From an uncultured Collinsella sp. (GTDB taxonomy: Bacteria > Actinomycetota > Coriobacteriia > Coriobacteriales > Coriobacteriaceae), in NCBI GenBank assembly GCA_958403385.1, contig CATXXC010000010.1:1-64000 (forward strand): DNA of 64,000 bases, written 5' to 3'. This document shows, piece after piece, positions 26,337 to 34,389 of this stretch. Made by a program: the position numbers and the translations under genes. Position 1 is the first letter of the stretch; each line of letters opens with the position of its first letter. The notes below the pieces were generated by a model. It was not told the DNA's origin. It saw only the letters and a list, made by a program, of their open reading frames with translations, and made no database searches.

Positions 26337-26444
26337 CTGGCAGCCCCACAGAGAGCGGGGCGAGACGTAGCGAAGCAGATGCTAAGATACAGACAAATGA
26401 TGACCGATCGAATGAGAACCAAACGGAAAACGGAGGAAAAGAAG

Positions 26445-28241
26445 ATGAGCATGAGCAAGAACATCGCACGCCTGGCAGTAGCGGCAGGCCTCACAGCAGC
26501 GTTGAGCTTTGGCGGAGTCATGGCCCCGGTGACCATGGCGTTTGCAGCTGAGGGCGGAACCGCCGCAAGCTATGTGCCGACGGCGACGACGACCGGCAAC
26601 GTGACCATTGCTGAGAACACCTATGCCGGCACCTCGTTTAAGGGTATCCAGATTTTCAAGGCCACGGTAACGCAGGGTAAGGCTGATACGAATGGCGATG
26701 GCGTTGCAGATGCGGATGGAGCTTGGAACAAGGATGGCGAAAAGACGCTGTCCGACATCCAGTGGGCGACTCCTGAGGTTGAGAAAGCTGTTAAAGGCGT
26801 TTTTGCTAAAGACGCCAACCCTGGTGATAGCGCCACAGTTCAGGATTAGGCAGACTACATCAATAGAATAGTTGCTGGTAATGCTGGCGAAGGATTCAAG
26901 GTCGATGCCGACAGTGCGCTCGACAAGATTGCCAAGGCGCTTGAGAAAGTAAACACAACCAATGAGACCACTGGCTGGAAAGCTTCGACTGATGGTACAT
27001 TTTCTACACTGTCTGCCGGCTACTGGCTTTTTGTGACTGCGAGCGTTAGCAACACCGCCAACACGAACACTGGCAACACGGATGCCTACACTTCGCCGAT
27101 TTTCGCCATCGTCGGCGGAGCCGATGTGAATGCGAAGCCTAAGAAGGATGCCCCCAAGGTGACCAAGGCTGTTATGGACGATGCGACAGGCGCCACGTTT
27201 AGTAAGTCCGCCGACTCCCGCATGGATCAGTTTATCGAGTATCAGCTGACCGGCACCGTTGCGAGCAACATCAACACCTACAGCACCTACGAGTACATCT
27301 TCGCGGATACGCTTCCCACATCCATGACACCTGAGCTCGAGAATGACAACATGACACCTGTTGTCACGGTCAAAATCGATGGCAATGTGGTCAAGTCTGG
27401 CTACGAGCCGACCTATAGCGACGACGTGCTCAAGGTTAACTTTACTAATCTTAAGGCGTGCCAAGACAACAACAACAACCCTATCGTCCTGAATGACGGG
27501 TCTAAAGTGACCGTTGAATATAAGGCCAAGCTCGACTCTAGTAAGGTTTGCAATCCTGACGGTTCGCTCAAGTCACAATTTGGCAGCTTGCTCGGTACCG
27601 CACAGCCGAATACGGTTAAGCTTACCTACTCCAACAACCCGCACGTCGCCGATGATTACGGCACCACGGTCGACCATCTCGCCTACGACTATACTTACGG
27701 CATTGACGTTACCAAGGTTGGCTCCGATGTTGACAAGAGTGGAAATAAGCCAGCCCTTGCCGGCGTTCAGTTCACACTGCATGAGAGTGGAACCAACGAT
27801 TACATCAAGGCCGACGGTACTCTGACGCCAAAAAAGAATGATGCAATTCTGACCACCAACAGCGAAGGCAAGATCAATGTCGTCGGTCTCGACGAGGGCA
27901 CCTATATCCTCACGGAGGTTAAGCCTGCCCCTGGCTACAACAACTCCGCAGCCGATGGCATTACGTTTACCATCACAAACGATGGCCTGCCCACTAACGG
28001 CGTTTTTTTCAATCCTGGATGCAATCTCGCCGAGGGAACCGACGGGAATCTTGTTCAGGCGACAGTCGCTACTGATGGTAAAGTACACCTCACCGTTACC
28101 GATAAGAAGGGCTCTAACCTCCCCCTCACCGGCCTTAACGGTGTGACCTTCACTTGGATCGCTGGTGGCGCGGTGCTGTGCATCGGCGTGGCGCACCTCA
28201 TCCGCAGCCGTAAGCAGGCTGAGGAGTCCGAGCAGGAGTAA
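26445..28241 (+). pseudogene. Backbone-type pilin gene interrupted by an in-frame TAG
   Basis: A 598-codon pilin frame, open from ATG 26445 (RBS GGAGG) to TAA 28241 except for TAG at 26847-26849. The first part has a signal peptide (NIARLAVAAGLTAALSFGGV) and ends TVQD. The same frame resumes ADYINRIVAGNAGEG and continues without shift. The rest contains the D2 isopeptide domain with PKKDAPKVTKAVMDD, a SpaA-like domain with E-box EGTYILTEVKPAPGYN, and LPLTG, a membrane span and a charged tail. CAG or TGG could each become TAG by one change. Normal termination would give 134 residues without an anchor. TAG ends many genes here, so readthrough is not the default. Recent mutation, phase-like switching, suppression or base-call error are possible. 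Confidence 0.85.
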
Positions 28242-28342
28242 CGCTCGCTCACCCATCCCTTTGGCAGGTGGGATGTGATGGCCATGAGACTTGCGGACAC
28301 TTTTCTCGTCCATCCACGTTCTTGCTTTGCCATTCTCTTTTC

Positions 28343-28379
28343 GGGGCAGACTCCGCAGTGGAGTCTGCCCCGTTTTTTT
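28343..28379 (+). terminator. Rho-independent terminator after the pilin genes
   Basis: A 12-bp perfect stem GGGGCAGACTCC / GGAGTCTGCCCC, loop GCAGT, then GTTTTTTT. It separates the pilin genes from the small-peptide locus and the sortase gene. Confidence 0.95.
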
Positions 28380-28412
28380 GGGATAACGTAGCCAGCCTCC
28401 ATCGTCCGATGC

Positions 28413-28524
28413 GGGCACGTTCGTCATCGCGTTTCTTGACTCGTATGAGGTTCGGTTTAAGGTCCGTAGGCGCACGCGCGGTGCGGACGGTAGAAGGCAT
28501 TTGCGCCGCAACAAGCGCAAATAA
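28413..28524 (+). pseudogene. Decayed copy of the small membrane-peptide gene
   Basis: From GGGCACGTTCGTC onward this matches the complete gene at 28853 for about 250 bp, including the coding end, stop codon and both downstream hairpins. The coding part reads GTFVIAFLDSYEVRF and a basic tail with small changes (RRNKRK end). The 5' part with the start codon, ribosome site and LexA-like box is absent; the frame opens from a TAA at 28384 without a start. The two copies lie 481 bp apart in tandem. Confidence 0.75.
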
Positions 28525-28670
28525 GAATGCCCGGGGTTAGAGGCCCGGGCATTTAACAACACCGGAAACTGGTCGCCCGCGCTCCAAAGTACTTACGCGG
28601 GGTGCGTCGTTTCCTGTAGCTATTGTATCCCGAATCGCTTCGCCGATTCGGGACATTTTGAAAACGCAAA
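28413..28670 (+). repeat. Tandem repeat unit 1 of the small-peptide locus
   Basis: About 258 bp closely similar to 28894-29150: coding end, GC-rich hairpin with CCCGGG core, a conserved ACTTACGCGGGGTGCGTCG stretch, and the CCCGAATCG/CGATTCGGG hairpin followed by ACATTTTG. Confidence 0.85.
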
Positions 28671-28734
28671 CACGTCGGGCAAACCCGGACAATGCGGCCA
28701 GGTTCCGCTGGATGAGGGATCGTGTTTGTAACTA

Positions 28735-28750
28735 TCGAACAAATGTTTGT
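28735..28750 (+). promoter_or_regulatory. LexA (SOS) box-like palindrome before the small-peptide gene
   Basis: TCGAAC-AAAT-GTTTGT matches the actinobacterial/Gram-positive SOS box TCGAAC-N4-GTTCGA at ten of twelve defined positions and fits CGAACRNRYGTTYG fully. A possible -10 (TAAAAT, 28791-28796) lies 40 bp downstream and the peptide start 103 bp downstream. I saw no other full match in the window. Confidence 0.55.
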
Positions 28751-28852
28751 CAAAATCGCGTTTACCAGCTGCGGGTGCATACGCTCGCAGTAAAATACCC
28801 TTGCGACGTATCCCGTGCGCGGGCGGCCGACGACTCGATCGGAGGTCCCCAA

Positions 28853-29002
28853 ATGCTGAAATTCCTTAACGCGCTCGCCGCCCTCGCGACGGTGGGCACG
28901 TTCGTCATCGCGTTTCTTGACTCGTATGAAGTTCGGTTTAAGGTCCGAAGGCGCACGCGCGGTGCGGACGGTGGACGGCATTTGCGTCGAAAGCGCAAAT
29001 AA
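28853..29002 (+). CDS. Small hydrophobic/basic membrane peptide, type I toxin-like
   Basis: A 49-residue peptide with RBS GGAGG 7 nt before ATG. Residues 3-24 (KFLNALAALATVGTFVIAFL) form one membrane helix; DSYEVRF follows, then a strongly basic tail (RRRTRGADGGRHLRRKRK). The layout resembles chromosomal type I toxins such as TisB, Ldr, TxpA and Fst, though I recognise no family. Support for a real gene: good ribosome site, a LexA-like box upstream, preserved coding end in a tandem copy, and two downstream hairpins, the first of which is followed by T-rich sequence on the opposite strand, as for a convergent antisense RNA. The alternative is a harmless small membrane protein. Reading the frame from 28658 gives 114 codons, but no ribosome site supports that start. 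Confidence 0.6.
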   Translation: MLKFLNALAALATVGTFVIAFLDSYEVRFKVRRRTRGADGGRHLRRKRK

Positions 29003-29003
29003 G

Positions 29004-29031
29004 AATGCCCGGGGGTCGGATCCCGGGCATT
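29004..29031. terminator. Bidirectional hairpin overlapping the end of the small-peptide gene
   Basis: AATGCCCGGG (29004-29013) pairs with CCCGGGCATT (29022-29031), directly after the stop codon. On the minus strand it is followed by CTTATTT, so it could end an antisense transcript; on the plus strand TTTAAC follows. Confidence 0.6.
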
Positions 29032-29108
29032 TAACAAAAGCTGAAAACTAGGCCGCCCGCGCTCTCGTACACTTACGCGGGGTGCGTCGTTTTCTATTGA
29101 CATTGTAT

Positions 29109-29138
29109 CCCGAATCGCTCAGCCGATTCGGGACATTT
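29109..29138 (+). terminator. Second hairpin downstream of the small-peptide gene
   Basis: CCCGAATCG (29109-29117), loop CTCAGC, CGATTCGGG (29124-29132), then ACATTTTG. The same hairpin with a changed loop is kept in the upstream copy (28629-28652). Confidence 0.6.
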
Positions 29139-29264
29139 TGAAAACTCAAATGCGGGCCCATACTCGCACTGCGCAATGCTGCTAGGCTGCGTTGTCCGGC
29201 GTGGAAGCTCGCTAATCGGCTATTATTTGTTTAGACAACTTGAGTTGTAGAGGAGTGACCGGCG

Positions 29265-30203
29265 ATGGTGCAGGGCGCCAAACATATGAAGAGCAATAAC
29301 GCCGCGGCCAACGGTGGCTCAAGCCCTCAGCCCAAACCTCAACCAAAGTCCAAACGCCGTCGCAAGCGACTGCCGCGCTGGGCCGATCGGCTCATCACCA
29401 TCGTTATCATCCTTATTGGCGTGGGCCTTATGACCTGGCCGTGGATCTTGGACCGGCTCGAGGCCTCGGGCGTGTTCAATCAGATCAGCACGGTGTCCAG
29501 CACCGTGGACGCGCTGTCTGCCGAAGAGCGCGAGCGCATTCTGCTTCAGGCGCGCTCCTTTAACGAGCAGCTGGCGGGCGAGGCCACCGAGCTTCCCGCC
29601 GACCAGATCGAGCCCTATGCCCAGCAGCTCATCTTTGACCGCGACCCCATGATGAGCTGGGTCGAGATCCCCTCCATCGACGTGAGCATGCCCATCTACC
29701 ACGGCACGAGCGAGGAAGTCCTCATGGCGGGCGTCGGCCACCTGGAGGGCACGAGCCTGCCGGTTGGCGGCACCTCGACGCATTGCGTGCTCACCGCGCA
29801 CTCGGGCATGCGCAACCTGAGCATGTTCGACGACATTCACTCGCTGGAGCCCGGCGACCTGGTGCTGCTGCACACCATGAACAAGACGCTCGCCTACAAG
29901 ATGGTGGACTCCGAGGTGGTGCTGCCCGAGGAGATGGAGTCGCTGACCATCGAGCCCGGCGCCGACAAGGTGACGCTCGTCACCTGCACGCCCTACGGCG
30001 TGAACGACCATCGCCTGCTGGTGCATTGCGTGCGCACCAAGTACAACAAGAAGGACGTCGACAAGCAAAAGTCGCTGGCCGGCCGCCACTGGGGCAAGCG
30101 CGAGTTTGCCGTGCTTATTGTAGTCGTGGCCATTGTGCTGTTGCTGCTGGACATCGTGATCCACGCGGTCCGCAAGCGCCGCAAGGCCAAGGCCTCGGCA
30201 TAA
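29265..30203 (+). CDS. Class C sortase (pilus polymerase)
   Basis: A 312-residue sortase with two membrane spans (about 38-60 and 283-305), the class C hallmark. Catalytic His lies in TAHSGMRNLSMFDD, Cys in TLVTCTPYGVNDHRLLVH, and Arg in the same segment (HRLL). The N-terminal region before the barrel contains an FDRDPMMSW segment where class C enzymes carry their lid. It would join the LPXTG-like pilins encoded upstream into a covalent fibre. It has its own ribosome site (AGAGGAG), and a terminator plus the small-peptide locus separate it from the pilin genes, so it is probably transcribed apart from them. Only one sortase is visible for three different sorting motifs. Confidence 0.92.
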   Translation: MVQGAKHMKSNNAAANGGSSPQPKPQPKSKRRRKRLPRWADRLITIVIILIGVGLMTWPWILDRLEASGVFNQISTVSSTVDALSAEERERILLQARSFNEQLAGEATELPADQIEPYAQQLIFDRDPMMSWVEIPSIDVSMPIYHGTSEEVLMAGVGHLEGTSLPVGGTSTHCVLTAHSGMRNLSMFDDIHSLEPGDLVLLHTMNKTLAYKMVDSEVVLPEEMESLTIEPGADKVTLVTCTPYGVNDHRLLVHCVRTKYNKKDVDKQKSLAGRHWGKREFAVLIVVVAIVLLLLDIVIHAVRKRRKAKASA

Positions 30204-30232
30204 GACATTCTTCAGAACCACCACAAAGAGAA

Positions 30233-30265
30233 CCACCACAAAGGGGACAGGCACCTTTGTGGTGG
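30233..30265. repeat. GGGGAC-core hairpin, CCACCACAAA stem (copy 5)
   Basis: Perfect arms CCACCACAAAGG / CCTTTGTGGTGG around GGACAGGCA. A duplicated left-arm fragment (AACCACCACAAAGAG) lies just before it at 30217. Confidence 0.9.
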
Positions 30266-30276
30266 TCGGGACTTCT

Positions 30277-30341
30277 AAACCATCACAACATTCGATGAAA
30301 ATCGCGATTTTGACGAAAAGCGTCGAATGTTGTGATGGTTT
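30277..30341. repeat. 65-bp palindromic element, subtype B (copy 2)
   Basis: The same arms and AAAATCGCGATTTT centre as the copy at 19883. Together with copy 5 of the GGGGAC hairpin it mirrors the order at 19883-20012 across the pilus region. Confidence 0.95.
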
Positions 30342-30401
30342 TCGTTGTGGGCGGGACGGTTTTCGTTGTGGGCGGGACGGTTTTCGCTGTGGGCGGTGCG
30401 G
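30339..30401. repeat. Three tandem 21-bp repeats
   Basis: Units start at 30339, 30360 and 30381 with consensus TTTTCG(T/C)TGTGGGCGGGACG plus G. The first unit overlaps the right end of the 65-bp palindrome by 3 bp. GC-rich degenerate repeats (CAGCCCGCCG) follow up to about 30450. I see no gene in this 341-bp gap. Confidence 0.85.
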
Positions 30402-30544
30402 TTTCGCTGCAGAACCGCCAGCCCGCCGCCTGCCAGCCCGCCGCTCTCGTTACGTTTTCGCTGCATTTGGGTAAAGCGCCTGCTCCAAGCCGGCGCCGCC
30501 CTGTATACTAGAGCGGTTTATCTGTTATGCGGAAGGGAGCGCCT

Positions 30545-30856
30545 ATGGCACTCAGCGAGAAAGACGTGCACGGCATCGCCGAGTACGCAAAGATCGCACT
30601 GACCGATGACGAGCTCGCCCAGATGACGTCCTACATGAACGACGCCGTCCAGATGCTCGAGCCCGTCCTGCAATATGACTTGCCCGACGTGGAGCCCACG
30701 TTCCATCCCATCGGAAGCCTGTCCAACGTGATGGGCGATGACCTGCGCGAGCCCGAGCGCGATCTGCCGCTCGACGTTGCGCTCGAAAACGCCGGCAGCG
30801 CGCGCGACCGCTACTTCCGCGTGCCGTCCATTTTGGGAGAGGGGGAGAGCGAGTAA
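30545..30856 (+). CDS. gatC: Asp-tRNA(Asn)/Glu-tRNA(Gln) amidotransferase subunit C
   Basis: A 103-residue GatC, the small belt subunit that holds GatA and GatB together. Family features are the N-terminal helix LSEKDVHGIAEYAKIALTDDE, the central LEPVLQYDLPDVEPTFHP, and C-terminal FRVPSILGEGE. RBS GAAGGGAG stands before ATG 30545. Its stop overlaps the gatA start by one base (TAATG), so translation is coupled. First gene of gatCAB. Confidence 0.95.
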   Translation: MALSEKDVHGIAEYAKIALTDDELAQMTSYMNDAVQMLEPVLQYDLPDVEPTFHPIGSLSNVMGDDLREPERDLPLDVALENAGSARDRYFRVPSILGEGESE

Positions 30857-32370
30857 TGGCGCTAAGCTTCGATTCCCTTACCGCCGCCCAGATTGCCGTA
30901 GGCGTTGCCGCCGGCGACTTTACCGCTACCGAGGTGGCCCAGGCCTCCCTTGCCGCCATCGAGGCGCGCGAGGGCGGGGTCCAGGCATTCCTGCAGGTGG
31001 CGCCCGAGCTTGCGCTCGAGGCCGCTGCGCGCGTGGATGCCGACCGTGCCGCAGGCAAGCCGCTGCCCCCGCTCGCGGGCGTGCCGCTGGCTATCAAGGA
31101 CAACATGAACCTCGTGGGCACGCGCACCACCTGTGCTTCCCGCATGCTCGAGAACTACCAGAGCGTCTACACCGCTACTTGCGTCCAGCGCATGCTCGAT
31201 GCTGGCTGCCTGCCCATGGGCAAGGCCAACATGGACGAGTTTGCCTTTGGCAGCTCCACCGAGAGCTCGGCCTTCCATCGCACCAACAACCCCTGGGATA
31301 CCGAGCGCGTGCCCGGCGGCTCCTCGGGTGGCTCCGCTGCTGCCGTCGCCGCGGGCGAGGTCGCGCTCTCGCTGGGCTCGGACACCGGCGGCTCCATTCG
31401 CCAGCCGGCGTCGCTGTGCGGCGTGGTGGGCTTTAAGCCCACGTATGGCGCCGTGAGCCGTTACGGCGTGGTTGCCTTTGGCTCGTCGCTCGACCAGGTG
31501 GGACCCTTTGGCCGCACGGTCGAGGATGTCGCGCTGGCCATGAATGCGCTTACCGGCGCGGGCCACGATCCGTACGACTGCACCAGCCAGGATTGCGCCG
31601 TCGATTTTACCGAGCATCTCAACGACAGCATCGAGGGCAAGCGCGTGGGCATTATCCCTGCGTTTATGGAGGCCGAGGGCCTGACGCCCGAGGTCAAGGC
31701 CGCTGTTCAGCGCGCCGCCCAGGAGTTGCAGAACCAGGGTGCCGAGTTGGTCGAGGTCGACCTGCCACACCTGGACGCCGCCATCGCCGCCTACTACGTC
31801 ATCGGCCCGGCCGAGGCGTTCTCCAACCTGGCCCGCTTCGACGGCATTCGCTACGGCTATCAGGAGGAGGGCTGCGCCAACCTGTCCGACCAGAGCTCGC
31901 TTTCGCGCGCCCACGGCTTTGGCGCCGAGGCCAAGCGCCGTCAGATGCTCGGCGCCTACCTGCTGAGCTCGGGCGTGTACGACAAGTACTACTACGCTGC
32001 GCAAAAGGCCCGCACGCTCATCACGCAGGACTACGACGCCGCGTATGCCAAGGTGGACACCATCCTCATGCCCGCCTCGCCGCGCACGGCCTTTAAGTTT
32101 GGCGAGATCAGCGACCCCACGCAGATGTATCTCTCCGACCTGTACACCATCTCGCTCAACATCTGTGGCAACGGTGGCATCTCGGTGCCGCTGGGCCTGG
32201 GCGAGGATACTCAGTTGCCCGTTTCTGCCCAGCTGGTTGGTCCGGCCTTTAAGGACCGTCAGCTGCTCACGTTTGCCCGCGCCCTGGAGCGCGGCTTTGC
32301 CGATACCGCCACGGGTGCGCCCGCGCTTTCCGTCGCGCCCGATTTTGCCGGGAAGGGAGGCGAGCTGTAA
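30856..32370 (+). CDS. gatA: Asp-tRNA(Asn)/Glu-tRNA(Gln) amidotransferase subunit A
   Basis: A 504-residue amidase-signature protein that frees ammonia from glutamine for tRNA-bound Glu or Asp. The Ser-cisSer-Lys triad is visible: Lys in VPLAIKDNM, Ser in GGSSGGSAAAVAAG, and Ser in SLGSDTGGSIRQPA. Start and stop overlap gatC and gatB by one base each. Confidence 0.97.
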   Translation: MALSFDSLTAAQIAVGVAAGDFTATEVAQASLAAIEAREGGVQAFLQVAPELALEAAARVDADRAAGKPLPPLAGVPLAIKDNMNLVGTRTTCASRMLENYQSVYTATCVQRMLDAGCLPMGKANMDEFAFGSSTESSAFHRTNNPWDTERVPGGSSGGSAAAVAAGEVALSLGSDTGGSIRQPASLCGVVGFKPTYGAVSRYGVVAFGSSLDQVGPFGRTVEDVALAMNALTGAGHDPYDCTSQDCAVDFTEHLNDSIEGKRVGIIPAFMEAEGLTPEVKAAVQRAAQELQNQGAELVEVDLPHLDAAIAAYYVIGPAEAFSNLARFDGIRYGYQEEGCANLSDQSSLSRAHGFGAEAKRRQMLGAYLLSSGVYDKYYYAAQKARTLITQDYDAAYAKVDTILMPASPRTAFKFGEISDPTQMYLSDLYTISLNICGNGGISVPLGLGEDTQLPVSAQLVGPAFKDRQLLTFARALERGFADTATGAPALSVAPDFAGKGGEL

Positions 32371-34046
32371 TGAAGGAGCTTTCCGAGGTCCTGCAGGATT
32401 GGGAGGCCGTGATCGGCCTGGAGATCCATACCGAGCTCACCGCGCTCGATACCAAGATGTTCTGCAACTGCAAGCTCAGCCACGATGACGAGCCCAACGC
32501 CAACGTGTGCCCGGTGTGCCTGGGCCTGCCCGGCGCCCTACCGGTGCCCAACAAGCGCGCCATCGAGAGCATCGTCAAGGCCGGTTTTGCCACCAACTGC
32601 GAGATCCAGCGCCATTCGATGTTCTACCGCAAGCACTACTTTTATCCCGATATGGCCAAGAACTTCCAGACCACGCAGGGTCCGGTCGCCTTTGCCATGT
32701 ACGGCCACCTGGACCTGGACGTGACCGGTCGCGGTGCCGCCGAGCGCCCCGACTGCGCGTTTGGCGAGGCCGAGGCCCAGAGCCTGGCGAGCGCCTCGGC
32801 CAACGCCGAGGGCCTGTCCACGTCCATGACGTCGACCATGCGCGAGGGCAATCAGCGCGCCGGCCATCTGGCCAGCTACGACGCGTCCAACCTGCAGATG
32901 CCCGAGCGTCGCGAGGACGGTTCCTACACGGTGCCCATCCGCATTTTGCGCATCCACATGGAGGAGGACGCCGCCAAGATGGTCCACGTGGGCGGTGCCG
33001 AGGGCCGCATTACCGCCGCGGCTGAGTCGCTCGTCGACTACAACCGCTGCGGCACGCCTTTGATTGAGCTCGTGACTGAGCCCGACTTGCGCACGCCCGA
33101 GGAGGCTCGCCTGTTTATGGAAAAGCTCCGTCGCATCTTTGTGACGCTGGGCATTTCGGACTGCTCCATGGAGAAGGGCTCCATGCGCTGCGACGGCAAC
33201 GTGTCGCTGCGCCGCCGCGGCGAGACCAAGCTGGGCACCAAGACCGAGCTCAAGAACCTCAACTCGTTTAAGAGCCTGCACGATGGCCTTGCCTACGAGA
33301 TCTGCCGCCAGGCCGAGGTGCTCGAGGAGGGCGGCATCATCTATCAGGAGACCCGCCACTGGGAGCCCAGTCGCAAGCGCACCGTGGTCATGCGTGTGAA
33401 GGAAACGGCAGACGACTATCGTCTGTTCCCCGACCCCGATCTGGCGCCGTTCGATCTGGACGACGAGTTCATCGACCGCTGCCGTGGCGAGATCCCCGAG
33501 CTGCCCGATGCCAAGCGCGTCCGTTTTGAGGCCGACTTTGGCATTAAGGCGGCCGACGCCGAGCAGATTGCCGGCGACCCCGAGTTTGCCGAGTTTTTTG
33601 AGGCCGCCGCTGCCGGTATGGCTGGCAAGGAGGCCCAGACGGTTGCAAACTTGCTGGTGAACGAGATGATCGCCTATCTTAAGGGCGCGGGCGTGTCGCT
33701 GACCGAGTCCGGTATCGCGCCGGCTCAGGTTGCGGCGCTGGCTAAGCTGCTGGCGACCGATGCTATCAGCTCCAACCAGGCGCACGAGGTCTTTGAGGCC
33801 ATGGCCCAGACCGGCGACGACCCCAACAAGATCGTCGACGAGCGTGGTATGCGTCAGGTGAGCGATGCCGGTGCGCTGCAGCCGATTGTGGACGAGGTGC
33901 TGGCAAACTGTGCCGAGCAGGCGCAGCAGTATCGTGACGGCAACCAGAAGGTCATCGGCTTTTTGGTGGGCCAGTGCATGAAGGCGAGCCGCGGCAAGGG
34001 CAACCCGAAGCTCTTCAACGAGTTGCTGAGAACGTCGCTCTCGTAA
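32370..34046 (+). CDS. gatB: Asp-tRNA(Asn)/Glu-tRNA(Gln) amidotransferase subunit B
   Basis: A 558-residue GatB, which binds the misacylated tRNA and performs kinase and transamidation steps. Family landmarks: AVIGLEIHTELTALDTKMFC, the NVCPVCLGLPGALPVPN zinc region, HYFYPDMAKNFQTTQ, MRCDGNVSLRR and the C-terminal YqeY-like tail. The usual length is about 480; an extra stretch near residues 118-185 (GRGAAERPDCAFGEAEAQ to SYDASNLQMPERRED) explains most of the difference and reads through without frame change. Last gene of the operon. Confidence 0.95.
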   Translation: MKELSEVLQDWEAVIGLEIHTELTALDTKMFCNCKLSHDDEPNANVCPVCLGLPGALPVPNKRAIESIVKAGFATNCEIQRHSMFYRKHYFYPDMAKNFQTTQGPVAFAMYGHLDLDVTGRGAAERPDCAFGEAEAQSLASASANAEGLSTSMTSTMREGNQRAGHLASYDASNLQMPERREDGSYTVPIRILRIHMEEDAAKMVHVGGAEGRITAAAESLVDYNRCGTPLIELVTEPDLRTPEEARLFMEKLRRIFVTLGISDCSMEKGSMRCDGNVSLRRRGETKLGTKTELKNLNSFKSLHDGLAYEICRQAEVLEEGGIIYQETRHWEPSRKRTVVMRVKETADDYRLFPDPDLAPFDLDDEFIDRCRGEIPELPDAKRVRFEADFGIKAADAEQIAGDPEFAEFFEAAAAGMAGKEAQTVANLLVNEMIAYLKGAGVSLTESGIAPAQVAALAKLLATDAISSNQAHEVFEAMAQTGDDPNKIVDERGMRQVSDAGALQPIVDEVLANCAEQAQQYRDGNQKVIGFLVGQCMKASRGKGNPKLFNELLRTSLS

Positions 34047-34049
34047 GCG

Positions 34050-34185
34050 GGAACCGAGGGGCCGGGCGCAGGGCCTTGCCTCTCAATTTCGGACAGTCCT
34101 GACTCACGACGGAGGCGCCACTGGCGCCTCCTGTTCGTGCGGAACTCATTGAGAGGCAAGGCCCTGCGCTCGGCCCCTCGGTTCC
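34050..34185. repeat. Hairpin element with conserved core and 38-bp arms (site 1)
   Basis: The left arm (34050-34087, starting GGAACCGAGGGGCCGGGCGC) and right arm (34148-34185) pair at 37 of 38 positions, the exception being a G-U-type pair. The 60-nt core begins TTCGGACAGTCCTGACTC, holds the hairpin GGAGGCGCC/GGCGCCTCC, and ends TTCGTGCGGAACTC. The same core outline occurs inverted at 55765-55898 with unrelated arms. It begins 3 bp after gatB. Confidence 0.9.
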
Positions 34186-34235
34186 GTGACGACTCGGCCG
34201 TTCGGGTCAGGCGGGCTGATAGGAAAGATGGTGAC

Positions 34236-34263
34236 GGAGGCGCAAAATGCGCCTCCGCCTTTT
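34236..34263 (+). terminator. Terminator-like hairpin downstream of gatB
   Basis: GGAGGCGCA (34236-34244) and TGCGCCTCC (34248-34256) with an AAA loop, then GCCTTTT. Confidence 0.75.
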
Positions 34264-34298
34264 GAATGTGATGAAAGTGTGGCGAAATGAGCTTAAAA

Positions 34299-34367
34299 CT
34301 TCCGTAAATGTGATAAATGTCACGTTTTACCTAGGGTAAAATGTGGGAAATATCACGTTTACGGAAG
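34299..34367 (+). promoter_or_regulatory. 69-bp interrupted dyad before the AAA ATPase gene
   Basis: Outer arms CTTCCGTAAA (34299-34308) / TTTACGGAAG (34358-34367) and inner arms TTTTACC (34325-34331) / GGTAAAA (34335-34341) share one centre at 34333. Between them lie two related 16-mers, TGTGATAAATGTCACG and TGTGGGAAATATCACG. The whole dyad ends 22 bp before the start codon and looks like a multi-site operator. Confidence 0.7.
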
Positions 34368-34389
34368 ATTCTTTGCGGGAGGTTCGGCC

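Noticed and set aside
26847..26849. TAG as a reassigned sense codon throughout this genome
   Set aside because: Many genes in the window end naturally at TAG (for example at 1130, 20927, 26336, 46706 and 50735), so general reassignment does not fit.
28268..28540. A 90-codon plus-strand frame over the pilus terminator and decayed peptide copy
   Set aside because: It runs through a strong terminator in a different frame from the conserved peptide.
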